A model generated the notes under the pieces. The model was not told the origin of the DNA, searched no databases, and worked only from the letters and a program-made list of their open reading frames with translations. A DNA stretch of 18,301 nucleotides from CAYFMH01 sp964344775 (GTDB lineage Bacteria > Patescibacteriota > Gracilibacteria > UBA4473), in assembly GCA_964344775.1 (NCBI GenBank), contig CAYFOO010000026.1:1-18301 (forward strand), in the 5' to 3' direction. Shown in pieces: positions 6,488 to 11,594 of this stretch (the stretch's first letter is position 1; every line of letters starts with the position of its first letter). A program made the translations under genes and the position numbers.

Positions 6488-6516
6488 TTGCAAAACATAG
6501 TCCATTAGATTTAAAA
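6488..6516 (+). promoter_or_regulatory. Possible promoter of the FN3-type surface protein
   Basis: TTGCAA (6488-6493) and TTAAAA (6511-6516) are 17 bases apart, divergent from the atpB promoter. The surrounding DNA is very AT-rich, so other -10 choices are possible. Confidence 0.35.
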
Positions 6517-6546
6517 TTTATAAAGAATATTTTTTCACCTTATAAA

Positions 6547-7791
6547 ATGAAATTCAAAATCCTCACGTTCGCCCCCTTGCTTGCTAGTGTCCTTGCCTTC
6601 GGTATGGCTTTTGCACAAACGCAAGTAGCTCCCGCAGAAGTTCAAAACATCACTGCCACACCTGATGCAGGGAAGATTTCTCTTGCTTGGGATGAAGCAA
6701 CTGACGAAGATGGGGTAGTAACCGGATACAAAATCTACTACGGCACACAATCCGTACAAACAGAAGATGATTCTTACGCCGATGAAATCTTGGTACCAGC
6801 ACAAACTTCTTACGACGTTGAAAATTTACAAAATGGTGTGGAATATTTCTTTGCCCTGACGGCGGTCGATGATGAAGGGAATGAATCTGAAACTTACTCA
6901 GTAGAAGTATCGGCTATTCCTGTAGAAGGAAGCCCGACTGTTATTTCTGCCGAACAAACTTCAAATTCCAGAGTAGTGGTCACGATGTCAAAACCGGTTA
7001 AATTGCAGGGCGGAAAAAATTCTTTCGCACTCGAAGAAAAGGATTCTGGAAGAGAAATTACAGTTCAAGAAGCTTCTGTAGAAGGAGAAAAAGTATCACT
7101 CACTATTTCTGAAGAAGCACTCGACACAGGAAAGATATATCAAGTTATTGCTAGTTCATTAGTAGAAGATGAAGAAGGAAATCCCGTAAGGTCTGGAATC
7201 ACTGATACAGCAGAATTTACAGCCAAATTTTTTGATCCTCCGAAGCCAGAGCCAATTCCAGAACCAGTAATAGAAGAACCAAAAACAGAAACTCCACCAG
7301 CACCAGAACAACCATCTGCTCCGAAGGAAATAGAAGACGCAAACCCAGCTAGTTCTGACTACTGGGCTCCAGAAGAAGAAAAGCCCGTAGCTCCAAAAGA
7401 TACCAATCCTCCACTGGATGCAAGCCGATTAAAAGTAGATTCTAGTAATCTAAAATCCAATCAAACAGTAATACTTTCTTGGAATACAGCATTGGATATC
7501 GAAAATGATATTGCTGACCAAATCCTCTACTCCAGAAAAGGTTTGGGGCAATGGGACGACGGAATCTCTCTCGGAAAATACACCAGTGATATTGAGCTAG
7601 ATGTAGAACTAGAAGAAAACTATCAGATAAAAATCGAAACAGTGGATCAATCAGGAAACAAGTCTGACGGAGCTACCATCAGCTTCAGTACCGATCTAGC
7701 AAAAAGTGGGCCTGGTGGATCTGTAGTAGTGCTTTTGATCGCTGCTTTCCTTGGACTTTTCCTCATCTCCGCTTCAAGACGTACTGCTTAA
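6547..7791 (+). CDS. Secreted, membrane-anchored FN3/Ig-like surface protein
   Basis: A 414-residue modular protein. Residues 1-23 are a Sec signal peptide with likely cleavage after AFA. Residues 30-127 form a fibronectin type III domain: the pattern GKISLAWDEATDEDG, GYKIYYG, GVEYFFALTAVDDEGNES is typical. Residues 130-232 resemble an Ig-like bacterial domain (SwmB/Big type), with VVVTMSKPVKL and an EEGNPV turn. A Pro/Glu-rich spacer covers about 233-275. A second FN3-like domain lies at about 295-388. A hydrophobic helix (about 391-409) with terminal SRRTA anchors the C-terminus. The protein is probably displayed on the cell surface for adhesion or as an envelope component. The gene is divergent from atpB and followed by chorismate mutase without a visible terminator. 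Confidence 0.85.
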   Translation: MKFKILTFAPLLASVLAFGMAFAQTQVAPAEVQNITATPDAGKISLAWDEATDEDGVVTGYKIYYGTQSVQTEDDSYADEILVPAQTSYDVENLQNGVEYFFALTAVDDEGNESETYSVEVSAIPVEGSPTVISAEQTSNSRVVVTMSKPVKLQGGKNSFALEEKDSGREITVQEASVEGEKVSLTISEEALDTGKIYQVIASSLVEDEEGNPVRSGITDTAEFTAKFFDPPKPEPIPEPVIEEPKTETPPAPEQPSAPKEIEDANPASSDYWAPEEEKPVAPKDTNPPLDASRLKVDSSNLKSNQTVILSWNTALDIENDIADQILYSRKGLGQWDDGISLGKYTSDIELDVELEENYQIKIETVDQSGNKSDGATISFSTDLAKSGPGGSVVVLLIAAFLGLFLISASRRTA

Positions 7792-7821
7792 AATAAGGAT
7801 TTGCGATTTTTCGAATTTTGT

Positions 7822-7856
7822 CTAAGTTCTAAGCTCTAAGAACTAAGTTCTATTTG
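7822..7856 (+). repeat. Heptamer leader ending two bases before the chorismate mutase ATG
   Basis: Five seven-base units start at 7822, 7829, 7836, 7843 and 7850. The first four are CTAAGNN and the fifth begins CTA. Two bases separate the block from the ATG at 7859. Each full unit carries TAA on the plus strand and TAG on the minus strand. A looser T-rich block with roughly seven-base spacing lies at about 7800-7820. Confidence 0.7.
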
Positions 7857-7858
7857 CC

Positions 7859-8128
7859 ATGGAAGAAAAATTAAATCAGCTTCGGAAAAAAATAAATGAA
7901 ATAGATAATGAACTTTTAACAGTCTTGGCTCTCCGAATGAAATGTTCTCACGAAGTCGGTGAAACAAAAAAGGCTGCCAATAAACCTATCTTCGATCCAG
8001 AAAGAGAAGCCAAGCACCTCAAAAATCTCATAGAAGTTGGGAAAAAATCTGGCATCTCAGAAACTTTTATTCAGAATCTCTGGATGCAGATCATGGAAGA
8101 ATCGCGACGAATTCAAAACGAAAATTAA
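7859..8128 (+). CDS. Chorismate mutase, AroQ class
   Basis: An 89-residue, all-helical enzyme converting chorismate to prephenate for Phe/Tyr synthesis. The expected active-site residues are present in order: Arg9 (LRKKINEID), Arg26 and Lys37/38 (LRMKCSHEVGETKK), Arg49-Glu50 (DPEREA) and Gln86 (EESRRIQ). This matches the stand-alone AroQ domain seen fused at the N-terminus of many PheA proteins. No prephenate dehydratase or dehydrogenase domain is attached, and no other aromatic-pathway gene lies in the window. The heptamer leader and ATG at 7859 fix the start. sufC follows on the same strand after a similar leader, with no terminator between them. Confidence 0.9.
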   Translation: MEEKLNQLRKKINEIDNELLTVLALRMKCSHEVGETKKAANKPIFDPEREAKHLKNLIEVGKKSGISETFIQNLWMQIMEESRRIQNEN

Positions 8129-8142
8129 AATATCGAATTGAT

Positions 8143-8170
8143 GATTTTAGATTTTTGATTGCAGATTTAA
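8143..8170 (+). repeat. Heptamer block 1 upstream of sufC (GATTNNN x4)
   Basis: Four seven-base units start at 8143, 8150, 8157 and 8164, each beginning GATT. It parallels the AATTTTN block upstream of hisS, being the first half of a two-part leader. Confidence 0.55.
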
Positions 8171-8187
8171 TTTTTATTTTATTTTCC

Positions 8188-8222
8188 CTAAGAACTAACC
8201 ACTAAAAACTAAGAACTAATTA
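8188..8222 (+). repeat. Heptamer block 2 ending one base before the sufC ATG
   Basis: Five seven-base units start at 8188, 8195, 8202, 8209 and 8216, all beginning CTAA. One base separates the block from ATG 8224. TAA occurs at five positions seven apart, which covers all three plus-strand frames; CTA gives TAG in all three minus-strand frames. Confidence 0.7.
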
Positions 8223-8223
8223 T

Positions 8224-8982
8224 ATGTTAAAAATCACCAACCTTCACGTCACACACAAAGATACCGAGATTCTTCGCGGAATTGATCTAGAAGTGAATTC
8301 GGGAGAATTGCATGTCATCCTCGGTCCCAATGCCTCGGGAAAATCCACGCTTGGGCGAGCGATTTTAGGAGATCGAAAATTTGAAGTGACAAAAGGAAAA
8401 ATTGAATTTGAGGAGAAAGATTTGAGCAAATTGTCTACGGCCGAGCGAGCAAAAAAGGGAATTTTTCTGAGCTTTCAGCATCCTCCAGAACTCGACGGGG
8501 TAGCGGTGAAGGACTTCCTTTTTGCTGCGAAAAAATCAACCGATGAATCCACCACTTCTCAGTTTCGGTTCAAACGAGCGCTATCAGAAAAGTGTACCGA
8601 AAATCGGCTTGAATCATCCGTCGTTGATCGAGAGGTGAATAAGGGGTTTTCTGGGGGAGAACGAAAAAAATTGGAGATGACCACTTTACTCACATTGCAA
8701 CCAAAGTTAGCGTTCCTTGATGAGATTGATTCGGGGGTGGATGTGGATACAGTGCGGATTCTCGCTCGGGGGATTCGTGATTTTTTATCCGATAAATCTC
8801 GAGCGATGATCATCGTTTCTCATTCTGAGAAGATTTTGAAAGAGATTATGCCAACGCGGGTGCATATTTTTTGTCAGGGGAAGATTATTCGGTCAGGAGG
8901 AAAAGAAATTATTGAGAAAGTACATGCGGAGGGGTTTGATTCTTTTTTGCCTCAGATGGAGGGATTTCGGGTGTTGAAGTAA
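8224..8982 (+). CDS. sufC: SufC, ATPase of the SufBCD Fe-S cluster scaffold
   Basis: This cytoplasmic ABC-type ATPase of 252 residues drives conformational change of the SufBD scaffold during iron-sulfur cluster assembly. All nucleotide motifs are present: Walker A GPNASGKST (34-42), Q-loop FQHP (84-87), signature SGGER (143-147), Walker B LAFLDE (162-167), the D-loop SGVD typical of SufC, and the switch His (SH, 199-200). There are no membrane segments. Its length is normal. The start is set by the heptamer leader. The partners sufB and sufD lie 2.6 kb downstream on the same strand, separated by a repeat-rich island with hicBA. No sufS or sufU is visible. Confidence 0.95.
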   Translation: MLKITNLHVTHKDTEILRGIDLEVNSGELHVILGPNASGKSTLGRAILGDRKFEVTKGKIEFEEKDLSKLSTAERAKKGIFLSFQHPPELDGVAVKDFLFAAKKSTDESTTSQFRFKRALSEKCTENRLESSVVDREVNKGFSGGERKKLEMTTLLTLQPKLAFLDEIDSGVDVDTVRILARGIRDFLSDKSRAMIIVSHSEKILKEIMPTRVHIFCQGKIIRSGGKEIIEKVHAEGFDSFLPQMEGFRVLK

Positions 8983-8993
8983 AAAATCATTTT

Positions 8994-9121
8994 ACTCTCC
9001 CTTTAGAAAAGGGAGAACTAAAGAGGGATTTGAAATCGTCAAAAGTGCAATTCCTTCTATTTTTGCTACTACCTCAGTTTTCAAATCTCCCCTTTATCCC
9101 CTCTTTGCTAAAGAGGGGGTA
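8994..9121. repeat. Palindromic MITE-like repeat after sufC
   Basis: Two imperfect inverted arms of about 40 bases frame about 45 bases of centre. The left arm contains its own hairpin TCTCCCTTT/AAAGGGAGA (8996-9004 with 9008-9016), the right arm CCCCTCTTT/AAAGAGGGG (9098-9106 with 9110-9118). ATTTGAAA (9028-9035) pairs with TTTCAAAT (9079-9086) across the centre. No transposase and no convincing target duplication were seen. It may also end sufC transcription. Confidence 0.55.
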
Positions 9122-9136
9122 ATTTTGGGAAAAAAT

Positions 9137-9166
9137 TTGACATCCCAAATCAACCTCTGCTACAAT
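9137..9166 (+). promoter_or_regulatory. Strong promoter of the tail-fibre-like gene
   Basis: Consensus TTGACA (9137-9142) and TACAAT (9161-9166) are 18 bases apart, with an extended -10 TG at 9158-9159. It gives the downstream gene transcription independent of sufC. Confidence 0.65.
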
Positions 9167-9201
9167 ATGTTTGTTTTTTATTTTTCTAAAAAAATTCAAA
9201 A

Positions 9202-9795
9202 ATGAACAAAGCAAAAATCATCTTCGGAGTGACCATCGTCACACTTATTACAACCACCTTCGCTATCACCTGGCCAGCAGTCCCCTCTGGAGAATCAGAT
9301 GGAGGGAAAATCGGATCCCTGATCACCGCTGATACGGTGAATAGTCGTGTGGGAATTGGGACGTCGAGTCCGGGAGCAGAGCTTCATATAAACAAGACTG
9401 GGAATTTCACATCTACTGCATTGATTGAGACAACCTCTGCTGTCGGACACCAGGCAATACTTGCTCTGAAAACCAACGGCACTCAGTCTAGCATTTCGAC
9501 TTCTGACGGAAATCATCTTCGGTTCAACGTGCCAGGAAGTGCTCCGGCTATGTTCCTTAATTCCTCAGGCTTGGGGATTGGGACGGGAACTACCACCCCA
9601 GCTGCAACTCTGGATATCGGCGGTGCAATGAAGCTTGAACCGCTCTCTACTGAGCCCGTCGATTGTAATTCAGATACAAAATACCTAGGAGTACTAGCTA
9701 TGAAAGACGATGGAGACAATACAACTTCTCTGTGTACATGTAGTGGAGCTGGTGGAAGTGGTTGGACGACTATTATTGGATCGGGTTGTTGGTAA
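9202..9795 (+). CDS. Secreted protein with tail-fibre-like GIGT repeats
   Basis: This 197-residue protein starts with an N-terminal hydrophobic signal (about 5-21). Two copies of a VGIGTSSPGAELHI-type motif (about 50-63 and 124-140) follow, of the kind found in phage tail fibres and trimeric bacterial surface fibres. Between them lies Ser/Thr/Gly-rich, beta-prone sequence. The C-terminal 45 residues hold four Cys (CNSDTKYLGVLAMKDDG ... CTCSGAGGSGW ... GSGCW), a compact possibly disulfide-linked end. It is probably an extracellular fibre or adhesin subunit. It has its own strong promoter and is followed at 9851 by a hairpin with a T-rich tail. That hairpin recurs after a second gene 3' end at 10491. 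It begins the insertion-like region between sufC and sufB. Confidence 0.75.
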   Translation: MNKAKIIFGVTIVTLITTTFAITWPAVPSGESDGGKIGSLITADTVNSRVGIGTSSPGAELHINKTGNFTSTALIETTSAVGHQAILALKTNGTQSSISTSDGNHLRFNVPGSAPAMFLNSSGLGIGTGTTTPAATLDIGGAMKLEPLSTEPVDCNSDTKYLGVLAMKDDGDNTTSLCTCSGAGGSGWTTIIGSGCW

Positions 9796-9827
9796 AATTA
9801 AGCACTCACGCAGGCTTCATAGTTCCC

Positions 9828-9843
9828 TCCCGAGTACTCGGGA
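9828..9843. repeat. Perfect 16-base palindrome
   Basis: TCCCGAGTACTCGGGA is fully self-complementary. It lies 32 bases after the stop of the tail-fibre-like gene and just after a degenerate copy of the GCAGGCTYCATAGT junction (9810-9823). Confidence 0.6.
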
Positions 9844-9850
9844 TCGGGAT

Positions 9851-9907
9851 CTACGCAGGAGTGGGGGTGTCATCAGACCACCCGCTCCTTTTGTTTTGTT
9901 GCACGAA
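9851..9907 (+). terminator. Repeat family A, copy 1: terminator-like hairpin
   Basis: GGAG (9858-9861) pairs with CTCC (9885-9888) and GGGTG (9865-9869) with CACCC (9879-9883); TTTTGTTTTGTT follows. The 57 bases recur at 10505-10561 with a single difference. It follows the tail-fibre-like gene and can end its transcript. Confidence 0.65.
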
Positions 9908-9913
9908 GGAGGT

Positions 9914-9941
9914 ACTACAATATCATATTATAATATAGTGC
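9914..9941. repeat. AT-rich 28-base boundary repeat, copy 1
   Basis: The element starts ACTA, contains AATATCATATT and ends ATATAGTGC. It is quasi-palindromic and matches 11039-11066 at 24 of 28 bases in direct orientation. Confidence 0.6.
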
Positions 9942-9947
9942 CCCCCG

Positions 9948-9976
9948 CTAGGTCGAGTCTTTTTGACTCGACCTAG
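9948..9976. repeat. Perfect 12-pair hairpin with TTTTT loop
   Basis: CTAGGTCGAGTC (9948-9959) and GACTCGACCTAG (9965-9976) pair completely around a five-T loop. Its last bases run into a GCAGG junction of repeat family B. Confidence 0.65.
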
Positions 9977-10022
9977 GCAGGCTCCATAGTCTTGAAAAGC
10001 TGTGGAGCCATGATGTTTTTTT
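9977..10022 (+). terminator. Repeat family B, partial copy: hairpin with T-run
   Basis: GGCTCCA and TGGAGCC form a stem with an AT-rich loop, followed by ATGATG and seven T. Only the first 35 bases match the fuller family B copies at 10075 and 10291. Confidence 0.5.
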
Positions 10023-10074
10023 AAACGTTGCGAACCAGGTGCTCTTCAGTCTACGCTTTTTCTTTATCAGCTAC

Positions 10075-10178
10075 GCAGGCTCCATAGTGTCGGTTAGACC
10101 TGTGGAGCCATTTTGCATTTTAGCTCCACAATCCTTCATTGCTTTTTCTCTGAGTTTTTACGGAATTATGGAGCCTGC
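10075..10178 (+). repeat. Repeat family B, copy 1 (104 bases, two hairpins)
   Basis: A first hairpin GGCTCCA/TGGAGCC is followed by ATTTTGCATTTT. A second arm starts at AGCTCCA and pairs with TGGAGC near the end. About 95% identical to 10291-10393. Confidence 0.65.
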
Positions 10179-10290
10179 ATTATGTCATCTGACCATCAGC
10201 ATAGTGATATTGTTAAAAAACCTTCCCAAATCCCATCTGTTTTAACTTTTCATAAAAATTCTCTCGACAATCAATTAAAAGAAAACCTAG

Positions 10291-10393
10291 GCAGGCTCCA
10301 TAGTGTCGATTAGACCTGTGGAGCCATTTTGCATTTTAGCTCCACAATCCTTCATTGTTTTTTTTCTGAGTTTTTCGGAATTATGGAGCTTGC
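10291..10393 (+). repeat. Repeat family B, copy 2 (103 bases, two hairpins)
   Basis: It differs from copy 1 by four substitutions and one single-base gap. The substitution at the end (GAGCC to GAGCT) keeps the second stem partner of AGCTCCA, consistent with preserved pairing. It joins directly to the tail-gene fragment at about 10396. Confidence 0.65.
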
Positions 10394-10395
10394 GG

Positions 10396-10491
10396 CGTTC
10401 TACTGCTGCTGTGGATGCTTTTAGAATCAAAGCAAGGTCTGGTAATTTAGAATCCGGAACGGTTCGTGTTTATGGTGTATCTGGTTTGTAG
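10396..10491 (+). pseudogene. 3' fragment of a phage tail or minor structural protein gene
   Basis: About 30 in-frame codons end at TAG 10489-10491 and read STAAVDAFRIKARSGNLES followed by GTVRVYGVSGL. The 'F-R-I-x-A ... G-N-x-x-S-G-T-V-R-V-Y-G' ending is typical of C-termini of phage tail and head-fibre proteins. No start codon or upstream coding sequence joins it; repeat B copy 2 lies immediately upstream. It is followed by a small palindrome (GTAGGTTT/AAACCTAC) and repeat A copy 2. I read it as the remnant of a gene deleted by recombination between repeats. Confidence 0.5.
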
Positions 10492-10504
10492 TAGGTTTTC
10501 AAAC

Positions 10505-10561
10505 CTACGCAGGAGTGGGTGTGTCATCAGACCACCCGCTCCTTTTGTTTTGTTGCACGAA
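10505..10561 (+). terminator. Repeat family A, copy 2: terminator-like hairpin
   Basis: It is identical to 9851-9907 except for one G-to-T change. It starts 13 bases after the stop of the tail-gene fragment, the same relation that copy 1 has to the intact tail-fibre-like gene. Confidence 0.65.
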
Positions 10562-10579
10562 TGAAGCACTTTAGGCAGG

Positions 10580-10598
10580 ACGGGGTATCTTACCCCGT
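10580..10598. repeat. Perfect 8-pair hairpin after a GCAGG junction
   Basis: ACGGGGTA (10580-10587) and TACCCCGT (10591-10598) pair around TCT. GTTCGCAACGTTT (10597-10609) overlaps its end; it is an inverted copy of a motif at 10023 and 10946. Confidence 0.6.
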
Positions 10599-10657
10599 TC
10601 GCAACGTTTCTTTGAATAGGTTTCGAAATAGTTCAGCTATCACGACTGAATTCTCTT

Positions 10658-10712
10658 GGTTCAATGTCCCAGCCTACGTCAAGACTTCGGCGGACACGAG
10701 GAACATTGAACC
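10658..10712. repeat. 10-base inverted repeat with 35-base loop
   Basis: GGTTCAATGT (10658-10667) and ACATTGAACC (10703-10712) are perfectly complementary. The loop contains a cttcggcggac-type sequence, a related piece of which occurs at 18234. Confidence 0.55.
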
Positions 10713-10748
10713 GGTTTTAATTGGGGTATTGAGCAATCAGGATCTTTT

Positions 10749-10889
10749 TTATTCTGTAGCTATCACCTCAATCTCCACCTTCGCATTCTTCGGTAGTTTT
10801 GAGACCTCGACCGTGGACCTGGCAGGTTTGTGATCGCCAAAGAAATCGGCATATATTTCATTCACCGTGGCGAAGTCAGCGATGTCATT
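10749..10889 (-). pseudogene. ridA: ridA (YjgF) 3' fragment
   Basis: The last 46 codons match the C-terminal third of RidA, the enamine/imine deaminase: DFATVNEIYADFFGD, KPARSTVEVSKLP and VEIEVIA are the familiar conserved blocks, including the active-site Arg of PARS. The N-terminal two thirds are missing; the reading frame runs on upstream to 11009 but encodes no RidA-like sequence there, only the hairpins at 10893-10988. A full RidA has about 125 residues. The fragment lies on the strand opposite to its neighbours. It is probably inactive. Confidence 0.75.
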
Positions 10890-10892
10890 TTT

Positions 10893-10988
10893 GTCGGAGC
10901 ATATGTGTCGATAGACCATGTGCTTCATGACGTTTTGTTTCCAAGAAACGTTGTGAACCGGGTGCTCTTTCGAGACACCCGCTCCGAC
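10893..10988. repeat. Nested hairpins joined to the ridA fragment
   Basis: GTCGGAGC (10893-10900) pairs with GCTCCGAC (10981-10988). Inside, CGGGTG (10960-10965) pairs with CACCCG (10976-10981). AAACGTTGtGAACCgGGTGCTCTT-type sequence at 10946-10969 matches 10023-10046 at 22 of 24 bases. CACCCGCTCC is shared with both family A hairpins. Confidence 0.5.
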
Positions 10989-11038
10989 ATTCAACCATGT
11001 GCTTCGCAACTTTTAAATCCTGTAAAGATTTTTATGGC

Positions 11039-11066
11039 ACTATAATATCATATTGAAATATAGTAC
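11039..11066. repeat. AT-rich 28-base boundary repeat, copy 2
   Basis: Second copy of the repeat at 9914-9941. The two enclose the hairpin array; this copy is followed by a T-run and then the hicB promoter region. Confidence 0.6.
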
Positions 11067-11090
11067 TTTTTTGTTTGTCGAAAATCTGAG

Positions 11091-11118
11091 CTTGATTTTT
11101 GTAGTGTGTCTATATAAA
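11091..11118 (+). promoter_or_regulatory. Possible hicBA promoter
   Basis: CTTGAT (11091-11096) and TATAAA (11113-11118) are 16 bases apart. The -10 box ends ten bases before the hicB ATG, so the leader would be only a few bases long. Confidence 0.4.
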
Positions 11119-11128
11119 TTGAACACAA

Positions 11129-11374
11129 ATGAAAAACGATTTTACCTTTGTGATCCAGTACTTTCAGGATGAGGATGGGGTTTTTACCGCAGTAGTCCCA
11201 GCTATAAAAGGCTGTATTGTTTCTGGTGAAACACTAGAAGAAGCCTACAAAAATGCTACAGAAGCGATAGAAAGTTGTCTGGAAGCCAGAAAAGCGATTC
11301 AGAAAGATTTTGAAATAACTCCATATGAAAAAGTGAACACCTACCGGGTAAAAACTGATCTTCTTCATGCCTAA
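11129..11374 (+). CDS. hicB: HicB-family antitoxin
   Basis: This 81-residue antitoxin should bind and block the HicA toxin encoded next. The diagnostic HicB pattern is present: a first strand (FTFVIQYFQDEDGVFTAVVP), GCIVSGETLEEAYKNA, then a helix AIESCLEA. This is the partial RNase H-like fold of the family. The protein stops after that domain, so the C-terminal DNA-binding segment of longer HicB proteins is missing and autoregulation may depend on another factor. Gene order is antitoxin then toxin. The stop overlaps the hicA start by eight bases, indicating coupled translation. It lies just after the hairpin island. Confidence 0.88.
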   Translation: MKNDFTFVIQYFQDEDGVFTAVVPAIKGCIVSGETLEEAYKNATEAIESCLEARKAIQKDFEITPYEKVNTYRVKTDLLHA

Positions 11375-11588
11375 ATTGCCAATTATCAACTATAAAACGC
11401 TGGCTAGAAAGCTAGAAAAAGCTGGTTTTCAGTATGTTCGAACGAAAAAACACCAGGTGTACTGCCACCTTGAAAAAAACCTCACTATCCCCATTCCCAA
11501 AAACCATCGAGGAGATATACCAAAAGGAACATTGAGAGCTATTATCCATCAAATGGAAATGTCGGTTGATGATTTTTCTAAACTCTAA
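11367..11588 (+). CDS. hicA: HicA-family mRNA interferase toxin
   Basis: A 73-residue HicA toxin with a double-stranded-RNA-binding-like fold that cleaves mRNA and inhibits translation. The family pattern is visible: KTLARKLEKAGFQYVRTKKHQVYCH, then IPIPKNHRGDIPKGTLRAIIHQM. His29 is in the position of the catalytic His, though the usual G-S-H context is K-K-H here. Start ATG 11367 lies inside the last codons of hicB. The stop at 11586-11588 is six bases before the sufB ATG, so read-through into sufB is very likely and the toxin-antitoxin pair is effectively part of the suf transcription unit. Confidence 0.88.
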   Translation: MPKLPIINYKTLARKLEKAGFQYVRTKKHQVYCHLEKNLTIPIPKNHRGDIPKGTLRAIIHQMEMSVDDFSKL

Positions 11589-11594
11589 GTGCCA

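Larger units (their letters stand above)
9796..11128. other. Gene-poor island of repeated hairpins and gene fragments
   Basis: No intact gene is supported over 1.3 kb. The stretch holds seven hairpins that each begin at a GCAGG junction (near 9809, 9855, 9977, 10075, 10291, 10509 and 10575), two repeat families present two to four times, a 3' fragment of a tail-like gene, a 3' fragment of ridA on the opposite strand, and a pair of AT-rich 28-base repeats at 9914 and 11039. Several hairpins end in T-runs and resemble terminators. My reading is a decayed array of gene-plus-terminator cassettes. Confidence 0.6.

Noticed and set aside
10519..10833. Plus-strand frame of 104 codons in the island
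   Set aside because: It overlaps terminator A copy 2 and the clearly recognisable ridA fragment on the other strand; its product has no family-like pattern.
9796..11128. Repeated hairpins as a CRISPR array or integron attC sites
   Set aside because: The repeats differ in length and spacing, and there are no uniform spacers or cas genes. The hairpins lack the conserved attC core ends in a consistent place, and no integrase is present.
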